A DNA stretch of 48,769 nucleotides from Sediminispirochaeta sp964394395. Its GTDB lineage: Bacteria > Spirochaetota > Spirochaetia > DSM-16054 > Sediminispirochaetaceae. A program made the translations under genes and the position numbers. Below are positions 6,962 through 14,322 of this stretch, piece by piece. Location of the stretch: the NCBI GenBank assembly GCA_964394395.1, contig CAYMWV010000010.1:1-48769 (forward strand), in the 5' to 3' direction. The notes under the pieces were generated by a model, which worked only from the letters and a program-made list of their open reading frames with translations, did no database searches and was not told the origin of the DNA. Each line of letters begins with the position of its first letter. Position 1 is the stretch's first letter.

Positions 6962-7935
6962 CTGGGGGGTGCAAGTACTTTTCTCATTGCCTCTCCAAGA
7001 GCTGCAATAGTTTCAATTGTTGTGCCGGATAGCAGCCTCCCGGCAGATGGGGAAAGGCGCATGATCAAGGGCACCGGGTTAGAGGTGTGTCCGGAGGTGG
7101 AGAGCTCTTCAATATTACCGTGATCGCTGCAGATAATCACCGAAAGATCTTCCCCAATGGTATCATCTTCATGGAGAAGAGAGGCAAGAAAGGCATCAAG
7201 ATCCCTCAGGATCGTTCGGGCATCATCGAAATCTCCCCGGTGCCCGATATAATCACTAAGCCAATATTCGTAGAGGGTAAACTGCCCCTCTCCGGCGATG
7301 GAGAGGAGCCGGTGGGCGCTCTCTCCGGGACTGATTACCGGGATATCCGGATAGCCCAGATCGCTCCACCGCAATCCAGTGATATCAGCGCTGATCGCCC
7401 TCCCCGCTTTCAGATCCTCCACAGTGGCGAGCCCTCCTCCCGCATCGAGAAAGGCCTGCTGGAGGGTACTGGGAATTCTCCGACCCTCCTTTAGAGCCCG
7501 GAAGAAACTCTCCGGAAAGGCGGCAGCGAAGGAGGCCCTTCCGCCCCGGGCCTGGATATCAGAAAAGATGGTCCCCCCCCGGTCCGGAAGAAGCAGCTCC
7601 CTGATTTTCCGGTTGGGCCTGGGACCCCAGTGGCTTCCGATCAAGCCCTGGCAGTTACGGCCGGTAATGAGGGAGCACTGTCCCGTAGCGCTCTGGGGCA
7701 GCCCCTGGACCCCCATAACGGGATCAACTGTTCCAACGTAGAGCGTATGGCTAATCCGGCCATCCCCTCCATAGCTCCCATCAAGCGATATTCCGGGCCA
7801 GGAAGAAGAGGCATATTTCCACCCCTCCCCCAGGATTTCATCCATTTTTGGCAAAAAGCGGCACAAAGGGTTGATTTCCGGATTAGCTTCTCCTGCACCA
7901 AATCCGTCGAGGAAAATAAAAAGCACTCTTTCCAT
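6958..7935 (-). CDS. alkaline-phosphatase-superfamily metalloenzyme
   Basis: A 325-residue member of the metalloenzyme group that includes phosphoglycerate mutase, phosphopentomutase and alkaline phosphatase. D10 in FIFLDGFGAG is a metal ligand, the nucleophile region is QSATGQCSLITG (81-92), and CSDHGNIEELSTSGHTSNP near residue 270 supplies D, H and H ligands. The inserted cap domain of iPGM is absent, so it is not a glycolytic mutase. Related proteins are annotated only as metalloenzyme domain proteins. First gene of the operon with the SDR and the NDK-like protein. The ATG is preceded by AGGA and by a -10 box only six bases away. Confidence 0.8.
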   Translation of the reverse strand: MERVLFIFLDGFGAGEANPEINPLCRFLPKMDEILGEGWKYASSSWPGISLDGSYGGDGRISHTLYVGTVDPVMGVQGLPQSATGQCSLITGRNCQGLIGSHWGPRPNRKIRELLLPDRGGTIFSDIQARGGRASFAAAFPESFFRALKEGRRIPSTLQQAFLDAGGGLATVEDLKAGRAISADITGLRWSDLGYPDIPVISPGESAHRLLSIAGEGQFTLYEYWLSDYIGHRGDFDDARTILRDLDAFLASLLHEDDTIGEDLSVIICSDHGNIEELSTSGHTSNPVPLIMRLSPSAGRLLSGTTIETIAALGEAMRKVLAPPR

Positions 7936-7941
7936 TCCTGC

Positions 7942-7970
7942 ACTATACCCCTTTCAACGGGGTTTGACAG
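7942..7970 (-). promoter_or_regulatory. promoter of the phosphatase-fold operon, -35 shared with aroA
   Basis: Minus-strand CTGTCA (7970-7965), 17-base spacer, TATAGT (7947-7942), then six bases GCAGGA and the ATG at 7935. The -35 hexamer overlaps the aroA -35 on the other strand almost completely, so the two polymerases should exclude each other. The start of transcription is predicted at the ATG. Confidence 0.55.
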
Positions 7971-7992
7971 CACCGGGCGCTCTCCGTACAAT
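7964..7992 (+). promoter_or_regulatory. near-consensus sigma-70 promoter of aroA, predicted leaderless
   Basis: TTGACA (7964-7969), a spacer of 17, and TACAAT (7987-7992), followed by six bases CGATTC and ATG at 7999. This is the best promoter in the window. Standard geometry places +1 on the A of the ATG. Confidence 0.8.
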
Positions 7993-7998
7993 CGATTC

Positions 7999-9363
7999 AT
8001 GGAAAGGAGCATGAAACCCGGCGCCGTGGAAGGAGAAGTGCGTATCCCCGGCTCCAAGAGTCACACCATCAGAGCCCTGCTTATTGCCGCCGCAGCAAGG
8101 GGCAGCTCAAAGATTATCGCCCCCCTGGATTCCTCCGATAGCCGCTCGGCCCTGGAGCTGGTCCGCTCCCTGGGGGCAAAGGTTGATGAGCTTCCGGGGG
8201 ATGAGAGTACCCCGCCAATCTGGATAGTCCAGGGGACCGGGGGAGCATTTTCTGCTGCATCAATCGATGTGGGAAACAGCGGCACCAGCCTCTATCTGGC
8301 CGCAGCGATGGCGGCAACGGGAAGCGGTCAGGTTCGATTTGACGGAGATGAGCAGATCCGCCGCCGCAGTGCCGCCCCCCTGCTTCAGGCGCTCCGGGCT
8401 CTGGGGGTGCAGGTGGAGGAGCACGGCACAGAGGGCTGCGCCCCCTTTTCCGTAACCGGCCCCCTCACCGGCGGCACTGCTTCCATCGAGTGCAGGACCA
8501 GCCAATACCTCTCTGCCCTTCTCCTGGCAGCCCCCCTTGCTCCGGAAGGAGCCATTACGGAAATCGAAGTACCCCTCCTCTATGAGGCCCCTTACGCTGA
8601 AATGACCCTCTCCTGGCTCTCGGATCAGAAGATCGAGCTGAAACGGGAGGGGCTCCGCCATCTCACCATCCCCGGAGGGCAGTGCTACCACCCCTTCAAC
8701 CGGGCTATCCCGGGGGACTTCTCCTCGGCCACCTTCTTTTTTTGCGCCGCTGCTGTGACGGGGGGACCGGTCACCTGCCGGGGCCTTGATCCGGAGGATG
8801 TACAGGGAGACAAAGCGGTTCTCGACATCCTCTCCCGGATGGGCTGCCAGGTCGATGTTATTGACTCCAATGCTCCGGGTAAGCAGAAAGTTCCGGGTAA
8901 GCAGAAAGCTGACGGAGAAAAAGCTATCCGGGTAAGCGCTCCTGCGGAGGCTCTTCGGGGGGGCGAATTCGATCTTAACGCCATCCCTGATGCTCTTCCT
9001 GCCCTTGCGGTGGTTGCCTGCTTTTGCCGGGGAAGAACCAGGCTCTTCAATGTCCCCCAGGCAAGGATAAAGGAGACCGACCGCATCGCCGTAATGGCCC
9101 GGGAGCTGGGCACACTCGGCGCAGAGATCAGGGAGCTGCCCGATGGATTGGAGATTAACGGCACCGGGCCACAAGGGGAGGGGCTGAAAGTGAGGGGCCT
9201 GAAAGGCGGCAGTGCGGCTGGACACGGAGATCACCGGGTAATCATGGCCCTGGCGGTTGCAGCCCTTGCTGCCGCCGGGCCGGTAAGGATAGACGACGAC
9301 CAGGCTGTATCGGTTACCTTCCCCACTTTCTTTCAGCTCCTCGAAACTATCCGTAAAACGTGA
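7999..9363 (+). CDS. aroA: 3-phosphoshikimate 1-carboxyvinyltransferase (EPSP synthase)
   Basis: A 454-residue enzyme of the shikimate pathway that joins phosphoenolpyruvate to shikimate 3-phosphate. Visible family motifs: PGSKSHTIRALLIAAA at 17-32 with the substrate-binding K20-S21, DVGNSGTSLYLAAA, DGDEQIRRR, FNRAIPGDFSSATFFFCAA, FNVPQARIKETDRI, and GHGDHRVIMALAVAAL near the C-terminus. The motif GNSGTS stands for the usual GNAGTA-type phosphoenolpyruvate loop. One oddity is an 18-bp tandem duplication (PGKQKV/PGKQKA) within a lysine-rich loop near residue 295. Start: ATG 7999 fits the promoter; a second ATG at 8011 is too close to the AAGGAG that precedes it. Confidence 0.95.
   Translation: MERSMKPGAVEGEVRIPGSKSHTIRALLIAAAARGSSKIIAPLDSSDSRSALELVRSLGAKVDELPGDESTPPIWIVQGTGGAFSAASIDVGNSGTSLYLAAAMAATGSGQVRFDGDEQIRRRSAAPLLQALRALGVQVEEHGTEGCAPFSVTGPLTGGTASIECRTSQYLSALLLAAPLAPEGAITEIEVPLLYEAPYAEMTLSWLSDQKIELKREGLRHLTIPGGQCYHPFNRAIPGDFSSATFFFCAAAVTGGPVTCRGLDPEDVQGDKAVLDILSRMGCQVDVIDSNAPGKQKVPGKQKADGEKAIRVSAPAEALRGGEFDLNAIPDALPALAVVACFCRGRTRLFNVPQARIKETDRIAVMARELGTLGAEIRELPDGLEINGTGPQGEGLKVRGLKGGSAAGHGDHRVIMALAVAALAAAGPVRIDDDQAVSVTFPTFFQLLETIRKT
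8875..8910 (+). repeat. 18-bp tandem duplication inside aroA
   Basis: CCGGGTAAGCAGAAAGTT (8875-8892) is followed directly by CCGGGTAAGCAGAAAGCT (8893-8910), one mismatch in 18. It is in frame and encodes two PGKQK units in a surface-type loop. Confidence 0.9.
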
Positions 9364-9369
9364 TAGAAT
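9341..9369 (+). promoter_or_regulatory. ltaE promoter embedded in the end of aroA
   Basis: TCGAAA (9341-9346), 17-base spacer, TGA-TAGAAT (TG 9361-9362, hexamer 9364-9369), then seven bases and the ATG at 9377. The TG of the extended -10 is part of the aroA stop codon. It predicts a leaderless message for ltaE in addition to read-through from aroA. Confidence 0.55.
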
Positions 9370-9376
9370 CATCCCC

Positions 9377-10405
9377 ATGAAAACAAAGATATATGATCTG
9401 CGAAGCGATACCCTCACCCTCCCAACCCGGGAGATGCGCAAAGCGATGTACCGGGCCGATATGGGGGATGATGTCTACGGAGAGGACCCCACGGTAATCC
9501 GGCTCCAGGAGCTGGGTGCTAAAATCACCGGAAAGAAAGAGGCCCTCTTTATCCCCTCCGGGTCCATGGGAAATCTGATCCCTCTGATGCTGAAAGGGGG
9601 CCGGGGTAACGAGGTGCTGGCCCAGAGTAACAGCCATATCCTCCATTACGAGTTATCCTCCGCCGCAGCCCTGGCGGGAGTGACGGTGGTGCCGGTAGAG
9701 GGGGAGCGGGGGATCCTCAAGCCCCAGGAGCTGGAAAAACATCTGCGGCCGGATATCTACTACATGCCCAGGGTGAGCATGGTGTCGGTGGAGAACACTC
9801 ACAATAAGGAAGGGGGGAGCTGCTACACCCTGGAGGAGCTGAAAGCGGTAGGGGAGTTTTGCAAGAAGCATAACCTCCACCTCCATATGGATGGGGCCAG
9901 ACTCTTCAATGCCGTGGCAGCCACCGGGATATCGGCGAAGCGCTACTGCGCCGGGGTTGATACGGTGACCTTCTGCCTCTCCAAGGGACTGGGTGCTCCT
10001 GTGGGAGCCCTCCTCTGTGGTCCCGCCCCGTTCATCGAAGAGGCCCGGAGGGTACGAAAAATGCTCGGCGCCGGAATGCGACAGGCGGGGGTCCTGGCTG
10101 CTGCGGGGATCTATGCCCTGGAAAACCACATCAATCGGCTAAAGGATGACAACCGCCACGCCCGGGAGCTGGCTGAAACGCTCTCCGGCCTCTCCTGGGC
10201 CAGAATTGATCCTGCGTCGGTAGAGACCAATATCATCTACTTCGACACCCCCAGGCAGGAAGCATCTGCCGTAGTTGCATCTCTCAAAAAACGACAGATT
10301 CTCGCCACTCCTACGGGAGCTCACTCCATCAGACTGGTGACCCACCTGGATATCAGCGATGAAGATGTGGAGCATATCAGAAAACTTTTTACAACCTGCG
10401 GATAG
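9377..10405 (+). CDS. ltaE: low-specificity L-threonine aldolase
   Basis: A 342-residue PLP enzyme of the aspartate aminotransferase fold that cleaves threonine or allo-threonine to glycine and acetaldehyde. Motifs: DLRSDTLTLPTREM at 7-20, MGDDVYGEDPTV at 29-40, SGSMGNL around 61-67, H89 in SNSHILHYE (83-92), VSVENTHNKEGG, D172 and R175 in MDGARLFNA, and K203 in FCLSKGLGAPVG as the Schiff-base lysine. Length is typical. It starts 13 bases after the aroA stop without a Shine-Dalgarno sequence, and a -10 box overlaps that stop. A supply of glycine and one-carbon units is the likely role. Confidence 0.95.
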   Translation: MKTKIYDLRSDTLTLPTREMRKAMYRADMGDDVYGEDPTVIRLQELGAKITGKKEALFIPSGSMGNLIPLMLKGGRGNEVLAQSNSHILHYELSSAAALAGVTVVPVEGERGILKPQELEKHLRPDIYYMPRVSMVSVENTHNKEGGSCYTLEELKAVGEFCKKHNLHLHMDGARLFNAVAATGISAKRYCAGVDTVTFCLSKGLGAPVGALLCGPAPFIEEARRVRKMLGAGMRQAGVLAAAGIYALENHINRLKDDNRHARELAETLSGLSWARIDPASVETNIIYFDTPRQEASAVVASLKKRQILATPTGAHSIRLVTHLDISDEDVEHIRKLFTTCG

Positions 10406-10463
10406 CGGTACAGCGAGCGGATAGCAGCACAGCGGGAGACAGCGGTACAGCGGGCATCCGCAG
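10397..10463. repeat. imperfect 18-19-bp tandem repeats inside an inverted repeat, between convergent genes
   Basis: Three copies of a GATAGCGGTACAGCGGGC-like unit start at 10401, 10420 and 10438; the ltaE stop lies in the first. They sit between CTGCGGAT (10397-10404) and its exact complement ATCCGCAG (10456-10463). No T-run follows, so this is not an obvious terminator. Confidence 0.7.
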
Positions 10464-10475
10464 CTCCCCCCATCC

Positions 10476-11087
10476 TCAGGGACTAAAAGCGATCACCCGG
10501 ACCGTTTTTATCCCCTCTCCGGCAAGGAGAAACTCCCTTGAGAGGGGCTCGGAAAGGTAGATGAGCCGATTTCCCTCTATCCGGTCCGGCTCTCCATAGG
10601 CAGCTGCAAGCTCGCTCCTGCTCATGCCGGGGCCGATTCCTCCCGGGAGGGCCCATCCGGGGGAGCCGAGCTCAATGAAGAGCATAAACTCCCTTCCATC
10701 GTAACCGGATCGGGTAAAGGTGCAGGAGAGTCCGGGCCAGGACCAGGTAATAACCGTATCGGTCAGCTCCGGATCGTGACGGTTCTCCTTCTCCCGAATT
10801 TCCTCTTTCCGGGGAGTTCCAACCGCCTCCACCAGCTGCTGGTGCCCCTGCAGGGGATGCATGATCCCCACCGGGAGGGTGACCCGTTTCGTGAGATCCG
10901 CTGTTTTAGCTGCCGCTTTATCCGACCCTTTCCGGTCCGGAGCCTGCCCGGCCCCTTGATCTCTCTTCTCCCCGGGATTCTCCAATCTACTCTCTCCCAG
11001 GAGAGGATCTTCCACCCCCACGCAGCTGGCAAAGGTGAACAGAAGAAGCGAAAGCAGTATCGAGCAAGCCATTGGCCATCTTTTCAT
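10476..11087 (-). CDS. hypothetical lipoprotein
   Basis: A 203-residue protein with a lipoprotein signal: basic MKRWPMACSI, hydrophobic core LLSLLLFTFA, lipobox FASC with C22. Residues 30-70 are charged and low in hydrophobics (linker). Residues 90-203 form a compact domain with GHQQLVEAVGTPRKEE, TDTVITWSWPGLSCTF, PGGIGPGMSRSELAAAYGEPDRIEGNRL. The last segment resembles the short repeats of SmpA/BamE-like or copper-amine-oxidase-N-like proteins (GMSxxELxxxxGxPD), suggesting two such half-domains. I cannot name a function. Divergent from psuK. A TACTCT sequence with a TG extension lies seven bases before the ATG, a weak promoter candidate. Confidence 0.75.
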   Translation of the reverse strand: MKRWPMACSILLSLLLFTFASCVGVEDPLLGESRLENPGEKRDQGAGQAPDRKGSDKAAAKTADLTKRVTLPVGIMHPLQGHQQLVEAVGTPRKEEIREKENRHDPELTDTVITWSWPGLSCTFTRSGYDGREFMLFIELGSPGWALPGGIGPGMSRSELAAAYGEPDRIEGNRLIYLSEPLSREFLLAGEGIKTVRVIAFSP

Positions 11088-11126
11088 GCTTCCAAGAGTA
11101 ACACAGAAGAACTTTTCATTCCAGAA

Positions 11127-11135
11127 TGGTATACT
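11127..11135 (+). promoter_or_regulatory. extended -10 promoter of psuK, predicted leaderless
   Basis: TGGTATACT (TG 11127-11128, TATACT 11130-11135) followed by six bases CCCCTT and the ATG at 11142. There is no good -35 and no Shine-Dalgarno sequence. Confidence 0.55.
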
Positions 11136-11141
11136 CCCCTT

Positions 11142-12149
11142 ATGGATGGAAGAATCGTTGTAGCCGGCGGGGTCAATATTGATATTAAGGGCTTTGCAGC
11201 AAGCAAGATCCGGGGAGAGGATTCAAATCCGGGGAGCATCACCATATCCGCCGGCGGGGTGGCGGGAAATATCGCCTCCGGACTGGCGGCTCTTGGGGCG
11301 CCGGTAAGCCTCTGCACGGTGCTCTCCGATGACCAGTGGGGTGCTTTCCTGATCGATAGAGCCCGGGAGCGGGGGATCGACACCAGCCCCATCATCATCA
11401 AGGAAGGAGAAAGCAGCGGCACCTACCTCTCCCTCCTCCAGCCCACCGGAGAGCTCTTTTCGGCAGTATCGGATATGCATCTGCTGGAGGGCCTGGGTCG
11501 ACAGGAGATCTCCCCCTGGATCAGTCAGCTGAATGGGGGAGGGAGTGCTGACAGCGGCAGTGATATCCGGATGCTGATCATTGATGCAAACCTTCCTCCA
11601 GCCATTTTGGAAGCCCTTATCATCGAAGCCAAGCACAAAGGGATTCCCATAATCGCCGAGCCGGTGTCCACCACCAAAGCGCCCCGGCTCATCCTCTTCC
11701 TTGATCATCTCACCTATCTTACCCCCAACGAGATTGAATACCGCAAGATCCTGGAGAGCGCCGGGGAGGTGGGAAAACAGGGGCCCTGGCCCTGCGGTTT
11801 CGCCATCACCCGGGGGGCAGAGGGGGTGAAAATCATTCCGCCAGCAGCGAAGCTATCACTGGCACAAACAGCGGTACAAGCGGCAGAGCAGACGGCAGGG
11901 CGCAAACCGCCAGCCCGGGAGCCCTATGAACGCCCCGCCTGGCCGGCAAGAATCACCGATGTAAGCGGCGCCGGGGATGCCTTTACCGCCGGTTTCTGCT
12001 ACGCTCTCTATAGGGGAGCCCCCATGGAGGAGGCAGCCGATTCAGGACTTGCCATGGCAGCCCTCAATCTGGAGAGCCCTGATTCGGTCCGGCCGGACCT
12101 TTCTGCCGAGCTCCTGGCCCGCCGGATAGAGAAAATGCGAGGGGAATGA
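11142..12149 (+). CDS. psuK: pseudouridine kinase (PfkB family)
   Basis: A 335-residue PfkB/ribokinase-fold kinase. The N-terminal VAGGVNIDIKGF and ISAGGVAGNIASGLAALGAPVSL motifs and the C-terminal DVSGAGDAFTAGFCYAL, with the catalytic Asp of GAGD, are intact. Immediately downstream is a pseudouridine-5'-phosphate glycosidase gene, which makes pseudouridine the natural substrate: the kinase would phosphorylate pseudouridine and the glycosidase would split it into uracil and ribose 5-phosphate. A low-complexity stretch of about 25 residues (TAVQAAEQTAGRKPPAREPY) sits just before the GAGD block. The family assignment is firm; the substrate rests on the partner gene. Confidence 0.88.
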   Translation: MDGRIVVAGGVNIDIKGFAASKIRGEDSNPGSITISAGGVAGNIASGLAALGAPVSLCTVLSDDQWGAFLIDRARERGIDTSPIIIKEGESSGTYLSLLQPTGELFSAVSDMHLLEGLGRQEISPWISQLNGGGSADSGSDIRMLIIDANLPPAILEALIIEAKHKGIPIIAEPVSTTKAPRLILFLDHLTYLTPNEIEYRKILESAGEVGKQGPWPCGFAITRGAEGVKIIPPAAKLSLAQTAVQAAEQTAGRKPPAREPYERPAWPARITDVSGAGDAFTAGFCYALYRGAPMEEAADSGLAMAALNLESPDSVRPDLSAELLARRIEKMRGE

Positions 12150-12183
12150 ACAAAGGAAATGAACAAAGGAAATGAACGAAGGA
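12145..12183 (+). repeat. three 13-bp repeats carrying Shine-Dalgarno and ATG, between psuK and psuG
   Basis: AATGAACAAAGGA is repeated at 12145, 12158 and, with one change, 12171. Each unit holds an ATG and an AAAGGA. The first ATG (12146) overlaps the psuK stop as ATGA and opens a nine-codon frame ending at 12175; the last AAGGA precedes the psuG ATG at 12192. The array may couple translation of the two genes. Confidence 0.85.
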
Positions 12184-12191
12184 TATAAGAC

Positions 12192-13118
12192 ATGCAGAGT
12201 TATAAGAAATTCCTGAAGATAACAGATGAAGTTGCCCAGGCGCTGGAGCAAAACAGACCGGTGGTGGCCCTGGAATCGACCATCATCAGCCACGGCATGC
12301 CCTGGCCGGAGAATAAGGAGACAGCTCTGCTGCTGGAGGAGAGTATCCGGCAGAAGGGGGCTATCCCTGCCACCATAGCAATCATCGACGGGATTATTCA
12401 CATCGGAATAGATGAAAAGGAGCTCGATTATCTTGCTACCGGCGATGATATCGTTAAGGCGAGTCGACGGGATCTGCCGGTGGTACTGGCCACGGGAAAA
12501 TCCGCCGCTACCACCGTGGCGGCCACCATGATCGCCGCAGAGCTTGCGGGTATCCGGGTCTTTGCCACCGGCGGGATCGGGGGGGTTCACCGGGGGGCTG
12601 ACAAGAGTTTCGACATCTCCGCAGACCTGCAGGAGCTGGCAAAAACCGATGTGGCGGTGGTCTGTGCAGGCATAAAAGCGATCCTCGACCTTCCCCTCAC
12701 CCTGGAGTACCTGGAGACCCTGGGGGTTCCGGTACTGGGATACCGGACCGAAGAGCTGCCCGCTTTCTACAGCCGATCAAGCGGCCTTAATCTGGACCAC
12801 CGGGTGGAGAGTGCTGAAGAGGCAGCGGAGATCATGAGGGCCAAATGGGAATGCACTCTCCAGGGCGGGGTGCTGATAACAAACCCCATTCCCGAAGCCT
12901 CCTCCATGGCCAGGGATAAGATCGACCGGATCATTGACTTGGCCCTGGCGGAGGCGGAGAAGCTCGGGGTCCGGGGCAAGGATATTACCCCCTTTCTGCT
13001 GGACAAGGTAAAAGCCCTTTCCGGAGGAGAAAGCTTGAAGGCCAATATTGAGCTGGTAAAAAACAACGCCCTCCTGGCGGCGGAGATTGCTTGTGCATAT
13101 TCCGAGGCTCTGGGATAG
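12192..13118 (+). CDS. psuG: pseudouridine-5'-phosphate glycosidase
   Basis: A 308-residue enzyme that breaks the C-C bond of pseudouridine 5'-phosphate to uracil and ribose 5-phosphate. Family blocks: VVALESTIISHGMPWPEN with E28 (matching the essential Glu of the E. coli enzyme), PATIAIIDGIIHIG, VLATGKSAATTVAATM with a conserved Lys, FATGGIGGVHRGADKSFDISADL, VVCAGIKAILDLPLTLEYLE with the Schiff-base Lys region, and GLNLDHRVES. Length and order match the family. Transcribed with psuK. A 12-bp palindrome ACCATCGATGGT lies at 13137-13148 just after the stop, without a T-run. Confidence 0.95.
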   Translation: MQSYKKFLKITDEVAQALEQNRPVVALESTIISHGMPWPENKETALLLEESIRQKGAIPATIAIIDGIIHIGIDEKELDYLATGDDIVKASRRDLPVVLATGKSAATTVAATMIAAELAGIRVFATGGIGGVHRGADKSFDISADLQELAKTDVAVVCAGIKAILDLPLTLEYLETLGVPVLGYRTEELPAFYSRSSGLNLDHRVESAEEAAEIMRAKWECTLQGGVLITNPIPEASSMARDKIDRIIDLALAEAEKLGVRGKDITPFLLDKVKALSGGESLKANIELVKNNALLAAEIACAYSEALG

Positions 13119-13366
13119 ACTGCAGCGTCCTCTGCTACCATCGATGGTCGCATGTTGAAAAAGAGAGGGTGGGAATAAGCCGCAAAAAAATTGGATATAT
13201 TTCGGGATTGTGGTAATATGAATGAGAAATATGTGTGATATGTTTATCCTTCCCTCCGATTCTAAACAGGGTTCTATGTATGTAGATGTTCCTCAGACTC
13301 CTATCCCCAGAAATATGCTGATTTTTCGGTTTTTCCCGGCAAAACTGTCCCACTCTAGGTGGTGGC

Positions 13367-13385
13367 AAAAAGGTGAGGCCTTTTT
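13367..13385 (+). promoter_or_regulatory. hairpin over the ribosome-binding region of the AraC gene
   Basis: AAAAAGG (13367-13373) pairs with CCTTTTT (13379-13385) around a TGAGG loop, ending three bases before the ATG at 13389. GAGG is the only Shine-Dalgarno-like sequence here, so it would be exposed in the loop or blocked by the stem. The rest of the 270-base gap before it (13119-13366) is AT-rich with AATATG-like repeats and no gene. Confidence 0.4.
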
Positions 13386-13388
13386 GGG

Positions 13389-14267
13389 ATGAGTGGAGCA
13401 TATGGACTGAGGATCTTTGATATTCGTGATCATGAAGGTGCCTTTCCGGCGGAGGAGCTGGAGCCGATCTTTGTCGGCGAGCACTCGGTTCATTACGACT
13501 CAAAATACTATCAGGACAACAGTTTTCGGGAAGAGGCATGGATCTTTCAGTATGGACTGACCGGGTCGGGATATCTGCAACAGTCCCAGAAGCCGTACAG
13601 AAAAATCGGACCCGGAACGGGCTTTCTTATTCATGTCCCCGAGAGGAGCAGTTACGGTCTCTACCCCGGTGCTCATGAGTGGCGGTTTCTCTTTCTTAAG
13701 TTTCGTGGACGTATGGCCGACAGGCTCTGTGCAGATATCCTGAAACGGTCGGGGGCAATTGTCCAATCCCCTATCGATTCCAATGCAATAACTATCCTCA
13801 GGAAGCTCTTAGACGCCGCATCTCTCCAGGAACTCATTTCGCCCCAGCAGACCGCAGCCCGCCTCTTCGCAATCCTTTGCGGCTTGCATGAATCGGCATG
13901 TTACCCCGAAGGTCAGCTTGCTGTTCTCGAAGAGAAGAGGATTCGTACTGCAGCAGCGATATTCCGCAGTCGCTATGCTGACCCCGAGCTGTCGGTGCAA
14001 GGTGTTGCCGAAGAGGTCTTCCTTTCCCGCTCCTACTTCTCCCGTCTCTTTTCGAGATTGACCGGTGTTACCCCAAAGGAGTTTTTGCTCAGGATGAGAT
14101 TTAATCGAGCCAGGGAACTTTTAAGCTCTACCGACTGTTCGGTTGCTGAAGCGGCCTACCTTTCGGGTTTCTCAAGACCTTCCCACTTTTCCCGACTTTT
14201 TCACAAGCAGTTTGGTCTCTCTCCGACGGAGTTCAGATCAGATGCAAGGTCAGGCACAAAAGGGTAA
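13389..14267 (+). CDS. AraC-family transcriptional regulator
   Basis: A 292-residue regulator. Residues 1-180 form a cupin-type sugar-sensing domain (GPGTGFLIHVPERSSYGLYPG is the characteristic strand region). Residues 190-290 form the double helix-turn-helix: ELSVQGVAEEVFLSRSYFSRLFSRLTGVTPKEFLLRMRFNRARELL, then SVAEAAYLSGFSRPSHFSRLFHKQFGLSPTEFR. Such proteins usually activate carbohydrate genes, and the GH36 gene starts 56 bases or less downstream on the same strand. It is the first gene of the glycan-use island. A hairpin overlaps its start region. Confidence 0.92.
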   Translation: MSGAYGLRIFDIRDHEGAFPAEELEPIFVGEHSVHYDSKYYQDNSFREEAWIFQYGLTGSGYLQQSQKPYRKIGPGTGFLIHVPERSSYGLYPGAHEWRFLFLKFRGRMADRLCADILKRSGAIVQSPIDSNAITILRKLLDAASLQELISPQQTAARLFAILCGLHESACYPEGQLAVLEEKRIRTAAAIFRSRYADPELSVQGVAEEVFLSRSYFSRLFSRLTGVTPKEFLLRMRFNRARELLSSTDCSVAEAAYLSGFSRPSHFSRLFHKQFGLSPTEFRSDARSGTKG

Positions 14268-14322
14268 TTACCGGGCACACCAGGGTATGGCTTTGAGCTT
14301 CTCGATCTTCTACAGTAAGATC

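Noticed and set aside
6958..7935. phosphoglycerate mutase (GpmI) or phosphopentomutase
   Set aside because: At 325 residues without the large inserted cap domain it is too short for GpmI and lacks the phosphopentomutase pattern.
8260..9441. 393-codon open frame on the minus strand opposite aroA
   Set aside because: It is the antisense shadow of a well-supported EPSP synthase gene in GC-rich DNA, with no recognisable domain.
10397..10463. intrinsic terminator between ltaE and the lipoprotein gene
   Set aside because: The eight-base stem encloses a loop of about 50 bases and no T-run follows on either strand.
13119..13388. tRNA or riboswitch in the psuG-AraC gap
   Set aside because: No cloverleaf or known aptamer pattern is visible; only AT-rich sequence, a 12-bp palindrome and the start-site hairpin.
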